This document shows positions 1 to 5,960 of a stretch of 10,747 nt of DNA, piece after piece; position 1 is the stretch's first letter; each line of letters begins with the position of its first letter. Both the position numbers and the translations under genes were made by a program. The notes under the pieces are model-generated. The model saw nothing but the letters and a program-made list of their open reading frames with translations, searched no databases and was not told the origin of the DNA. Source of the stretch: CAYFJO01 sp964343305 (GTDB lineage: Bacteria > Planctomycetota > Planctomycetia > Pirellulales > Pirellulaceae); assembly GCA_964343305.1 (NCBI GenBank), contig CAYFJO010000376.1, positions 1 to 10,747 of the forward strand, read 5' to 3'.

Positions 1-2
1 GC

Positions 3-173
3 AAAAAACATTGTATGGGCAAGCCGCATAAGAGAGATGTGCGAGTTGCTACCAAGTCATTTTGGAGTGGAATAAAGCGCCCCAACACGGAACCAATTCC
101 AATTGGAACATTTCGTTGCGCGTCGTGCGGCTATTTGGAACAATATGCTAGTGCCGAATTCGCTCCGCGTTGA
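3..173 (+). CDS. C-terminal end of a DUF6487-like zinc-ribbon protein (cut by window edge)
   Basis: An open frame enters from the left edge and ends at TGA 171-173, giving 56 visible residues. They contain KSFWSGIK, then a short Pro/Ile-rich stretch, then FRCASCGYLEQYA. An FWxG segment followed by a closing yRCxxCGYLExYA knuckle is the C-terminal signature I know from small planctomycete and other bacterial zinc-ribbon proteins of the DUF6487 (PF20097) type. In that family the first Cys pair lies near the N-terminus, so the start is expected outside the window. The ATG at 15 would give a 52-residue protein with only one Cys pair, so I treat it as internal. The four cysteines would bind one zinc. 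The biological role of the family is unknown to me. Family assignment is from memory of the motif. The reading frame itself is directly visible. Confidence 0.75.
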   Translation, partial: KKHCMGKPHKRDVRVATKSFWSGIKRPNTEPIPIGTFRCASCGYLEQYASAEFAPR

Positions 174-623
174 TGTTGAGCCTGGCTCGATCTGGGTTTT
201 GTCACAAACTCGTGAAATCTGACTCAAGCCAAGATGCGACGTGATTGGTGGTACTAAAACGGAATGTCATCAGGTTCATTCTTAAGCCCGAACGTCAAAT
301 AGATGACGTGAGTATTTGGCTTGCACTTCGCGACGGTTTTCGCACCGAGTTTCTTCTGGAACAGCATAGTTTCAGCACTAATCGGTGTAAGTTCCTGTTG
401 GCCACCTTGGCGACGGCGCGTGCGTTCGAGTTCGAAACCCTTCGTGACTCATGACGACAACACCGCGGGCATGAAGGCCGCACCGCAATTGGCCGATTCA
501 AAAAGTCGTCGTTTGTGAATCGAGTAAAAATGGACCAATTGTTCACTTTTACATTTTCGTGAATAGGACTTAGTCGCACGCTGTAAACTGTCTGCATGCC
601 AGCACAACATTCTGAGCCGGCGT
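174..623. other. Gene-free stretch with one repeat copy
   Basis: Short open frames exist on both strands, but none has a credible start, ribosome binding site, domain or protein-like composition. The stretch holds the left copy of the degenerate direct repeat (181-240). The rest separates the end of the zinc-ribbon gene from the convergent 3' end of the NLR-like gene. No hairpin followed by a T-run was found to serve as terminator for either gene. Confidence 0.5.
181..240 (+). repeat. Left copy of a decayed direct repeat
   Basis: Hand alignment with 3359-3418 in the same orientation gives 33 matches out of 38 over the core (203-240 against 3381-3418), with no gaps. The adjoining 22 bases match at about half of positions, and many of the differences there are transitions, so homology probably reaches back to about 181. 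The two copies lie on either side of the NLR-like gene. In the minus-strand frame that is open in the right copy, this copy has a TGA. Substitutions show no codon-position bias, which argues for non-coding repeats or long-dead genes. Confidence 0.7.
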
Positions 624-3188
624 TTACGGCAAAGCCACATCAATGAACGGTGCTAGACACTCGGCAATCTCCTTATTGGCAAGTCCCCTCGATTCGAGCA
701 TTGATCGGTAGTCCTCAATCAACGTGGTCGTCGTGGGATGTTCGTCACCCAAGCTCGCGCGAAAGATAGACAGCGCCCGGCGTATAAGTGGCTCGGCTTC
801 GTTCGATCTATTTGTCTCTTTCAGCAATCTAGCTAGATTCCGGAGTTGGTCCGCGATACTAGGGTGTTCGCCATCGTAGGCACGTTCTTGTATTGCGAGC
901 GCTCGTCGGTAAAGCGGTTCCGCCTCCGACGTCCGATTCTTCAACTGGAGCAGCCAAGCTAGATTGTTGAGACCTCTGGCTACATAAGGGTGGTCGATTC
1001 CGTAATTCTGTTCGTCGATGTCCAACGCACGGCGCACGAGCAACTCGGCTTCCTCCAAGCGACTTGTCGCTTGAAGAAGTTGTGCGAGATTGTTGATCGC
1101 AACGGTAATCCCGGGATGGTTTTTCCCGTAGCACTTCTCCTGGATGGCTAAGGCCCGACGCATCAACGGCTCAGCTTCAGCTAGTCGGTCTGTCGAGAAA
1201 TACAGAGCCGCCAAATTGTTTAGACGTGAGGCAACTTCTGGATGGTTGGCTCCAAAAAACCGTTCGTGAATCGCCAGCGCACGATGCATCATCGGCTCGG
1301 CCTCCGTCCATCGGTTTGTGGCCTGAAGCAGAGTCGCAAGATTCGCCAATTGGCTACCGATTTCAGGATGTTCGGGTCGAAAGTACTGCTCGTCAATTTC
1401 TAGCGCGCGGCGATAATACGACTCCGCTTCCCCGAAAAGGCCGCGAGCTTTGAGATACATCCCTAAATAATTCATAAGATGCGTTAACGATAAGCCTGTT
1501 GTCGGTTCGCTGGAACCGGAAGCCGTTCGATCTTGCTGTTCATGCGTGCCACCAATTCGAAGAACGTGTTCGATCACGGCCTGGGCGTGCGGATAGAGAG
1601 CTGAGATTTTCGGCCAGGAACGGATGTCTTGCGGCGGTGCGTCACTCGTGGCGCTTTCATCGACAAGTTTGAGAGCCGCATCGGCGAACGACGCCTGAAG
1701 TTCGTCTTCAATTAGTGATCGAGTGACCTGTTGGACTAAGCGATGGATTTGAATGGTGTCGATTTCGTGTTTGATGAGTGAGTACTTGGCAAGTTCTGAG
1801 ATGCATGCTTCGATTTCGTGGCGAGCTTCCTCGCCACCACTTCCAAACGGCGTGAGGATGATTTCGACTGGAATTGGATTCGGGGCGAAATACGAGAGTA
1901 CGTTAAACAGTTCGCAGGCAGCGTGACTTAGTTGCTCAATAGACGTGAGCCATGTCTTGACGACACTTTTGGGATACTTCATTAACCTCTTGTCGTTCCA
2001 ATCTCGGACACTCTCCTGATTCCGCCATCGCTGGAGGTAGTCGGCTAATGAACAGCGTTGTTCGTAGACGTACGCGCTGGCTTGCTCCAATGCGAGGGCC
2101 AGGCCACCTACTTCGATCGCAAGCTGCTCGGCCCGTTTTAGGTCGTCGTCTTCGCGACGTCGGCGGTCGGCAGTTCGCTCGAGTAGGTATTCGACTGAAG
2201 TGCCCGTATCGAGAATATCGATTTCAGTTGTTTGCAGATCCGGCGACCAATCGGAAAGTCTGCCGGTGAGCAGCACATCTCCGCCGCGCATCATCGGCAG
2301 ATATTTCTCCACGGCATCGGCTGCTTGTTCATCGTCGACATTGTCTAGGATCAAAAGCCAACCCGCGTGGGCAGATAAGTAGTTGAGAACGCCAGTAATC
2401 TGGACACCCTGTTGATGAGCGTGACGCTCGTCGAGGTCAAGGATTTGTGTCAAATCCGCTAATCCGGCGTCAAGATTGCCGGGAGTGTCCGCGTTGACGA
2501 ACAACAGCGCCTCATATTCGGCTTGATAGCGCCAAGCATATTCCACGGCGAGACGCGTCTTTCCAACTCCACCTAAACCGTGGACGACATGCTTGGATTT
2601 ATTCATCAAGTTCCGGTAAAGTTCGTCAAGCAGTGACTCTCGGCCTTTGAACAGTGATCCGATCGCGTCAAAGGGCAAATTGCACGGCTTCAGCCCGCGC
2701 GGGTCGTCCGGCCTTGGCCACTGGATGCGAGCGATTTGTTCGAGGAGCTCTTCCGACGTGCGAAATGAATTCCAAAGATGATCGCTATTCCTCACGCGCT
2801 CTCGATGCTTCTCCTGTAACCGGCGGAGTTCCGGTGCCTCTTGAGGTTCCGCGTCGAGTTGAGCAGCGTCTTCGGCAACAAACACATAGACCGGAATATT
2901 GAGTTTGCGAGCAACTAGGTATTCGAGTTGTGTGTAGGAACAGCGTTTTCCATTGGGCCAGTTTTGCTTTGGCTCCGCACCGTAGGCAAAGCCGACCAAG
3001 TGAATCAGTGCATCGCACCGCATTAGTCGCGACACAAGCATTTGCTTCACTTCGCGAAAATCTGGTGGAAAGATCTCTTGAACCACCGGATTGATCTCGG
3101 GCGTGCGGAACCTTCGATCAATCTCATCGCGGATATTTGCAAATTCTTTTGAAACGCCGCTAACAAAAATCGAGGTAACAAGAGCCAT
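624..3188 (-). CDS. DUF4062 / NB-ARC / TPR protein (NLR-like STAND NTPase)
   Basis: Predicted cytosolic signal-transduction ATPase of about 854 residues. Numbering here starts at the TTG at 3194, two codons before the ATG I prefer at 3188; neither start has a clear Shine-Dalgarno. Residues 6-110 resemble DUF4062 (IFVSGVSKEF near the N-terminus, then CDALIHLVGFAYGAEP), a Rossmann/TIR-like N-terminal domain. The NB-ARC follows: Walker A GLGGVGKT at 206-213, Walker B LLILDNVDD at 280-288, sensor-like LLTGR at 308-312, and GGLALAL at 363-369, where the usual GLPLAL proline is alanine. A winged-helix region with IHRLVQQV (483-490) comes next. Six 42-residue kinesin-light-chain-type TPRs fill 573-823. 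In known STAND proteins the repeats sense a ligand and the NTPase oligomerises to activate the N-terminal effector. A role in phage defence is inference. No other gene is transcribed with it, and repeats flank it. Confidence 0.9.
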   Translation of the reverse strand: MALVTSIFVSGVSKEFANIRDEIDRRFRTPEINPVVQEIFPPDFREVKQMLVSRLMRCDALIHLVGFAYGAEPKQNWPNGKRCSYTQLEYLVARKLNIPVYVFVAEDAAQLDAEPQEAPELRRLQEKHRERVRNSDHLWNSFRTSEELLEQIARIQWPRPDDPRGLKPCNLPFDAIGSLFKGRESLLDELYRNLMNKSKHVVHGLGGVGKTRLAVEYAWRYQAEYEALLFVNADTPGNLDAGLADLTQILDLDERHAHQQGVQITGVLNYLSAHAGWLLILDNVDDEQAADAVEKYLPMMRGGDVLLTGRLSDWSPDLQTTEIDILDTGTSVEYLLERTADRRRREDDDLKRAEQLAIEVGGLALALEQASAYVYEQRCSLADYLQRWRNQESVRDWNDKRLMKYPKSVVKTWLTSIEQLSHAACELFNVLSYFAPNPIPVEIILTPFGSGGEEARHEIEACISELAKYSLIKHEIDTIQIHRLVQQVTRSLIEDELQASFADAALKLVDESATSDAPPQDIRSWPKISALYPHAQAVIEHVLRIGGTHEQQDRTASGSSEPTTGLSLTHLMNYLGMYLKARGLFGEAESYYRRALEIDEQYFRPEHPEIGSQLANLATLLQATNRWTEAEPMMHRALAIHERFFGANHPEVASRLNNLAALYFSTDRLAEAEPLMRRALAIQEKCYGKNHPGITVAINNLAQLLQATSRLEEAELLVRRALDIDEQNYGIDHPYVARGLNNLAWLLQLKNRTSEAEPLYRRALAIQERAYDGEHPSIADQLRNLARLLKETNRSNEAEPLIRRALSIFRASLGDEHPTTTTLIEDYRSMLESRGLANKEIAECLAPFIDVALP
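726..1478 (-). repeat. Six tandem 42-residue TPR units within the NLR-like gene
   Basis: Six consecutive units of 41-42 codons, residues 573-823 of the protein. Each has the pattern LNNLAxLL..(T/N)R..EAEPL.RRALAI.E...G..HP. This is the TPR_10/TPR_12 kinesin-light-chain-like class, two helices per unit and a conserved HP turn at the end. The framework positions are almost invariant while flanking helix-surface positions differ between units, as expected for a superhelical binding surface. The first unit (LMNYLGMYLKARG) is the most divergent. Confidence 0.85.
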
Positions 3189-3194
3189 GATCAA

Positions 3195-3645
3195 TCGTCG
3201 ACAGCAAAAGAAAACGCCACAAACAGCCCTGTAACCAGAGTTCGTTCACGGCAGCTTGGAGGTAAGTGGTTGTTTCTCAATGTCCTCAGTCTACGAACGA
3301 TGCAATACCGCAACAAGGAATACGTCAGGCGGAACGGCGAACAGCACGATTGCGCGGTCGCTGCCAGACCCGAATTGTGCCACAAACTCGTTAGATCTGA
3401 GTAAAGCCAAGATACGACCGTATTTCGGGTCGCTGGTCTTCGGTGTGCGCAACTGCGTTCGGTCGGCATGACCGAAGCAGATTGCAAGCTGCATCCATGA
3501 GTGGTTTGACCAGGGGGCAGGGGAACGGTTTGACTCGCGAGATAGAGGCAAGGATCGCCCTTCCAAATCGCTATTTCTGAATCAGTCGCCCGCAATCTAG
3601 AATACGGGCTGATCGGTTTTCAAGTCAGACGAGGTTGTCCCTCAG
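3195..3645. other. Divergent spacer between NLR-like gene and exported protein
   Basis: About 450 bases between two divergent starts, so both promoters should lie here. I could not pick convincing -35/-10 boxes. The middle holds the right copy of the degenerate repeat. A minus-strand frame at 3291-3566 (TTG start, 91 residues, containing RILALLRSNEFVAQFGSGS and ending LHRS) is open and partly protein-like. Because the same DNA recurs at 181-240 with a stop in that frame, I read it as repeat sequence or a dead gene rather than a live gene. Confidence 0.5.
3359..3418 (+). repeat. Right copy of a decayed direct repeat
   Basis: Same orientation as the copy at 181-240, with 33 of 38 matches across 3381-3418. 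It lies about 170 bases upstream of the NLR-like start codon, while the other copy lies about 380 bases beyond its stop. The pair therefore brackets the whole gene with a span of roughly 3.2 kb. No inverted terminal repeat or transposase accompanies it. Confidence 0.7.
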
Positions 3646-4053
3646 ATGCGCGCAATGCAAGTGGTCCTATTTCTGATTGTCAGTGGCTTTCCAGCGGTCG
3701 CCTTGCCACAGACGACCACCACAGCGCTTCATGGAAAATGGGATTTCAAAGCCTTGTTTACCAGAGACACTGAGGATGGAAATTCACTAGTCAGGACGCT
3801 GATGAACTCGTATTACCATGCTTCATTTCATCCCACAGGTAGACTAGTCACACAAGGGCGCGGCGGGCCAACGACACAGTGGAAATGGCGCGTACTTTCC
3901 GAAGACGATGAAAGATCCTTGTCGACCGAAATTGTTGATGAGAAACGTAAGCAACGGACCATCGCGGTACGGTTTCTTAAGCATGACGTGATCGCAATTT
4001 CTGGACTCATACCGAACTGCACCGTGACCTACAGGCGCCGCACGAATCCATAA
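3646..4053 (+). CDS. Small exported protein, lipocalin-like fold possible
   Basis: A 135-residue protein with a signal peptide (residues 1-22: MRAMQ, a hydrophobic core VVLFLIVSGFPAVAL, then PQ). The mature part runs GKWDFKALF at the front, FHPTGRLVTQG in the middle, then WKWRVL, and ends in short amphipathic strands (TIAVRFLKHDVIAISG). A start with GxW, a central 'F..dG.....g....g.W.v' segment and C-terminal strands suggests a small antiparallel beta-barrel like the lipocalin-like domains common in planctomycete exported proteins. This is an impression of pattern, not a named family. GAGG at 3631-3634 is a weak ribosome binding site 11 bases before ATG 3646; ATG 3655 is an alternative start. 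It would be exported to the periplasm or surface. Function unknown. Confidence 0.75.
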   Translation: MRAMQVVLFLIVSGFPAVALPQTTTTALHGKWDFKALFTRDTEDGNSLVRTLMNSYYHASFHPTGRLVTQGRGGPTTQWKWRVLSEDDERSLSTEIVDEKRKQRTIAVRFLKHDVIAISGLIPNCTVTYRRRTNP

Positions 4054-4542
4054 GTGCTGCTTGACGACTGGCTGTCCTGCGACAGCCGACGTGAGCTCGG
4101 CGAAAAATTTGAGCACCTGGAACTGATCGCCAAAAAGGTGTGATCTGCGTAATATGTCTTGCGCACTCAACTGGATGACATGAGTCGCCCTGGCCAAATC
4201 CGTTCGTGACACAAAAGGCAACTTATGAGTGGCCATTGTCGCAGCTTCGGTTTGACATGCCGCGGACGATGTGACTGCCGCGCGTGCTGACACAGGAATC
4301 AGCCGATTAAATTAGATTTAGACCCGAACCACACGAACATCGAAGTATTCAACCATTTTCGGCTCGACCTTCGACGACCTTTTTGGCCGCGCTAAAGTAC
4401 AAATGTCGTTTTGTCCTTGGTCACTTAGCATCGGCCCGTTTCTGAACTCGGACGGTTCGTCCAGAGCGCAGGTGCGAGCCCGTCAATTGTTGCCTTGAGT
4501 TACAAACCCGCCAGCCTCGTCGCCGATCGTCTGCCAGGTGTG
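4054..4542. other. Gene-free stretch with coding-like scraps
   Basis: No complete gene is supported. Two short protein-like scraps are visible. One continues in frame after the TAA of the exported-protein gene (4054-4143; it contains LLDDWLSCDSRRELGEKFEH and ends TGA). The other is on the minus strand at 4318-4431 (37 residues, containing SSKVEPKMVEYFDVRVVRV, stop TAA). Either may be debris of genes or part of a dispersed repeat. A hairpin lies at 4070-4087. Confidence 0.4.
4070..4087 (+). terminator. Hairpin after the exported-protein gene, possible terminator
   Basis: GGCTGTC, a CTGC loop, then GACAGCC: a perfect 7-bp stem with a 4-base loop, starting 16 bases after the stop codon. No T-run follows, so a classical intrinsic terminator is not shown. 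It could act as a weak terminator or mRNA 3'-end stabiliser. Confidence 0.35.
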
Positions 4543-4872
4543 TCACTTCCGCTCCCCCTGAGGCTGCGCCTCAGTCTCCACTCCAGTGGGCCACCGAATT
4601 TCCAAATCAATGCAACTCACTCCACTTCTTTGTGCGGCTTGCAGACAAGTCAGCTCGTCGATGATTTTTCCCAGATGCTCGAGCAATCCGGTCCGCTCGA
4701 TTTCCACCTTCTTGATTTTGTCAACCGTCGTGTCCAAGCATCGCTTTATCCTCTGCGACAAGTCTTGGGGAAAAGTGTCGGTCGCAGCTGCCACGTCGTG
4801 ACGGGCTAGTTCTCCCTCCAGGTTTGATTTCGCACCATTCAGTCCGGCCAACGCAACGTTTAACTTATTCAC
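4543..4872 (-). CDS. Small coiled-coil protein or C-terminal gene fragment
   Basis: From a GTG at 4872-4870 to TGA at 4545-4543, 109 residues beginning MNKLNVALAGLNGAKSNLEG. The sequence is rich in Lys, Glu, Asp and Leu with heptad-like spacing (VDKIKKVEIERTGLLEHLG, then KIIDELTCLQAA), consistent with a helical coiled coil, and ends in a polar tail. The frame stays open upstream to 4974, but there it is antisense to the methyltransferase fragment, so I start it at the GTG. No Shine-Dalgarno is visible. It may be a complete small gene, or the C-terminal end of a larger protein whose front was lost at the junction near 4870; the coiled-coil linker of a large serine recombinase is one weak idea. 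I do not recognise the family. Confidence 0.5.
   Translation of the reverse strand: MNKLNVALAGLNGAKSNLEGELARHDVAAATDTFPQDLSQRIKRCLDTTVDKIKKVEIERTGLLEHLGKIIDELTCLQAAQRSGVSCIDLEIRWPTGVETEAQPQGERK
4558..4574. repeat. Short perfect inverted repeat
   Basis: CTGAGGC, TGC, GCCTCAG: a 7-bp perfect stem with a 3-base loop, inside the last codons of the coiled-coil ORF. No T-run on either side. It could stabilise or help end the minus-strand transcript, but may be chance. Confidence 0.35.
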
Positions 4873-5267
4873 TCGCTGCCGGGTATGCGATGCTCGCAGG
4901 CGTACTGTTTGGACTGGCTGGTCGATGGGATCTTCCATGGTTCTGGTTGACCCTGGCGACATTCGCAGGCTCACATTTGGTCACGATTGCCGTCGTGATT
5001 CGTGATGATCCGGAATTGGCTCGAGAACGGATGAAACCGGGAGCTGGCGTGCCGGGTTGGGACAAAACCGTCTTGAGACTCATTGGCATCCTTGTCTTAG
5101 CGAATCTCGTGGTCGGCTCACTGGACGTCGGTCGCTGGCAGCTTTCTGATTCAGTCCCGCAACTTTTGCAGGCGTTCGGGCTGGTTGTGACTGCGCGCCC
5201 CAACCGAATTTGGGCGGTGTGCATCAATTTGACTCGCTGCGTCGGTGTGCCTTCCGAGTCGAGTTGA
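4866..5267 (+). pseudogene. Truncated isoprenylcysteine carboxyl methyltransferase-like membrane protein
   Basis: An open frame runs 4824-5267, but family-like sequence begins about 4866. It shows a first membrane helix (LAAGYAMLAGVLFGLAG), RWDLPWFW, a second helix (LATFAGSHLVTIAVVI), then RDDPELARERMKPG and WDK, a third helix (LIGILVLANLVVG) and the start of a fourth (LLQAFGLVV). The order 'GRWD...W......RDDPEL..ERM.PG....WDK' is characteristic of the isoprenylcysteine carboxyl methyltransferase / phospholipid methyltransferase-like family. Those proteins are usually about 200-230 residues. The C-terminal AdoMet-binding part (GPYRxVRHPxY) is missing. IWAVCIN, near residue 129, may be a remnant of the 'WAM..N.FF' motif, after which similarity fades and a TGA at 5265-5267 stops the frame. 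No proper start codon or ribosome site is evident. Almost certainly inactive. Confidence 0.7.
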
Positions 5268-5330
5268 GAGAGACACTTCGACCCATCGGTTTGTCCAACT
5301 CCGACAGATCCAGAATCCGCTGATTGCGGG

Positions 5331-5510
5331 CGGTCGAACAGACCGACGACGTCTCGAAACAGGCAATCACAAGCCGAGTATTTTGCCTCGAGAATCGGTC
5401 GATTCTTGAGACGTCTCGTGGCTCACGGGTTGTTGGAACAAACCGTCAGAAAATCATTTTGGCGTTCAGGCATTCGTCGGTCCTCGCGGTTGCGTGAAAA
5501 TCGAAAGTGA
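5331..5510 (+). pseudogene. Possible fragment of a helical (winged-helix-like) protein
   Basis: In the same frame as the methyltransferase remnant, the reading stays open after its stop until TGA 5508-5510. The piece around 5370-5440 reads AEYFASRIGRFLRRLVAHGLLEQ, which looks like real helix-rich protein and recalls the 'LRxLRAHGLI' helix of winged-helix segments in some planctomycete proteins. The downstream part overlaps the WD40 fragment in antisense and is not credible. Evidence is weak; it may be coincidence. Confidence 0.25.
5387..5410. repeat. Imperfect inverted repeat with short loop
   Basis: CTCGAGAATCG (5387-5397) faces CGATTCTTGAG (5400-5410): 10 of 11 paired, the exception a wobble pair, with 2 bases between. 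ACGTCTCG also occurs twice (5349-5356 and 5411-5418), and GAGACGTCTC at 5408-5417 is itself palindromic. This cluster lies between two gene fragments. Function not evident. Confidence 0.4.
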
Positions 5511-5841
5511 CTGCAGGTCGCGCGTCGCTGACTGACAAGAATCTAATCCGTGGCCTTGCGATGGCGAGCTGCCATTTTCCGCCGACCTCGCCTTCAGCAT
5601 CGACGAAGTAAACTTCCCCGTTGCCGGTTGGCAACGCGACAATGTTCTCCATTGGCGAGAAGGCACAGCCACGGACAGGGGCATGCCAGAACGGCTCGTG
5701 CTCTGGCTGCGGGACGGGGAACAGATGAGTTCGCTTTCCCGTGGCAACATTCCAGATGTAGAGGCCTTCTTTGGCCATGCCGGCGAGTAGGCGGCCGTCG
5801 GGCGAAAAGCAGTCAAAGGGGACGACAACGCCACAACAGGA
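5446..5841 (-). pseudogene. C-terminal fragment of a WD40-repeat protein
   Basis: The frame is open 5446-5976, but only the part from about 5841 downwards resembles protein. It contains CFSPDGRLLAGMAKEG then LYIWNVATGKR, one canonical WD40 blade, followed by CAFSPMENIVALPTGNG then EVYFVDAEGEVGGKW, a second blade. It ends with a non-repeat tail to TGA 5448-5446. A WD40 propeller needs about seven blades, so at least five and any N-terminal domain are missing. Upstream of 5841 the frame degenerates into Arg/Ser-rich sequence and meets the palindromic junction at 5921-5960. The fragment has no plausible start. It would once have been part of a larger scaffold, kinase or cytochrome-type protein; which cannot be told. 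Confidence 0.65.
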
Positions 5842-5920
5842 CGATTGGGTCTCGGGACTACGTAATGGTCGACGCCGGTTGAAGAAAGGAATCCTGCCTC
5901 GCCGTAACATCCGTCCGATA

Positions 5921-5960
5921 GGGGACTTACACCCCACAAGTTCACGCCCATGCCGGGCGT
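5921..5960. repeat. Palindromic motif at a gene-fragment junction
   Basis: Two small dyads sit side by side: GGGG (5921-5924) with CCCC (5932-5935), and the perfect ACGCCC, ATGCC, GGGCGT (5944-5960; 6-bp stem, 5-base loop). They lie between the end of the minus-strand WD40 fragment and the start of the plus-strand C-terminal fragment. The layout resembles a dispersed bacterial repeat I recall only loosely, so the identity is unconfirmed. The dyads themselves are directly visible. Confidence 0.4.

Noticed and set aside
97..108. Perfect 12-base palindrome TTCCAATTGGAA
   Set aside because: Lies inside the coding end of the zinc-ribbon gene (Pro-Ile-Pro-Ile-Gly codons), so codon use and chance explain it.
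295..597. 100-residue minus-strand ORF and overlapping plus-strand ORFs at 245-454 and 321-518
   Set aside because: Arg/Ser/Cys-rich or unpatterned, mutually overlapping, no credible start signal and no family resemblance.
3191..3595. 134-residue minus-strand ORF whose stop overlaps the TTG start of the NLR-like gene, as in translational coupling
   Set aside because: Composition is rich in Ser, Arg, Cys and Leu with no domain or ribosome site, and it runs through the decayed repeat. The overlap depends on the doubtful TTG rather than the ATG at 3188.
3844..4293. 149-residue minus-strand ORF
   Set aside because: Nearly half is antisense to the exported-protein gene, which has a signal peptide and better codon pattern. 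No recognisable domain.
4495..4809. 104-residue plus-strand ORF
   Set aside because: Antisense shadow of the coiled-coil ORF, which has more protein-like composition.
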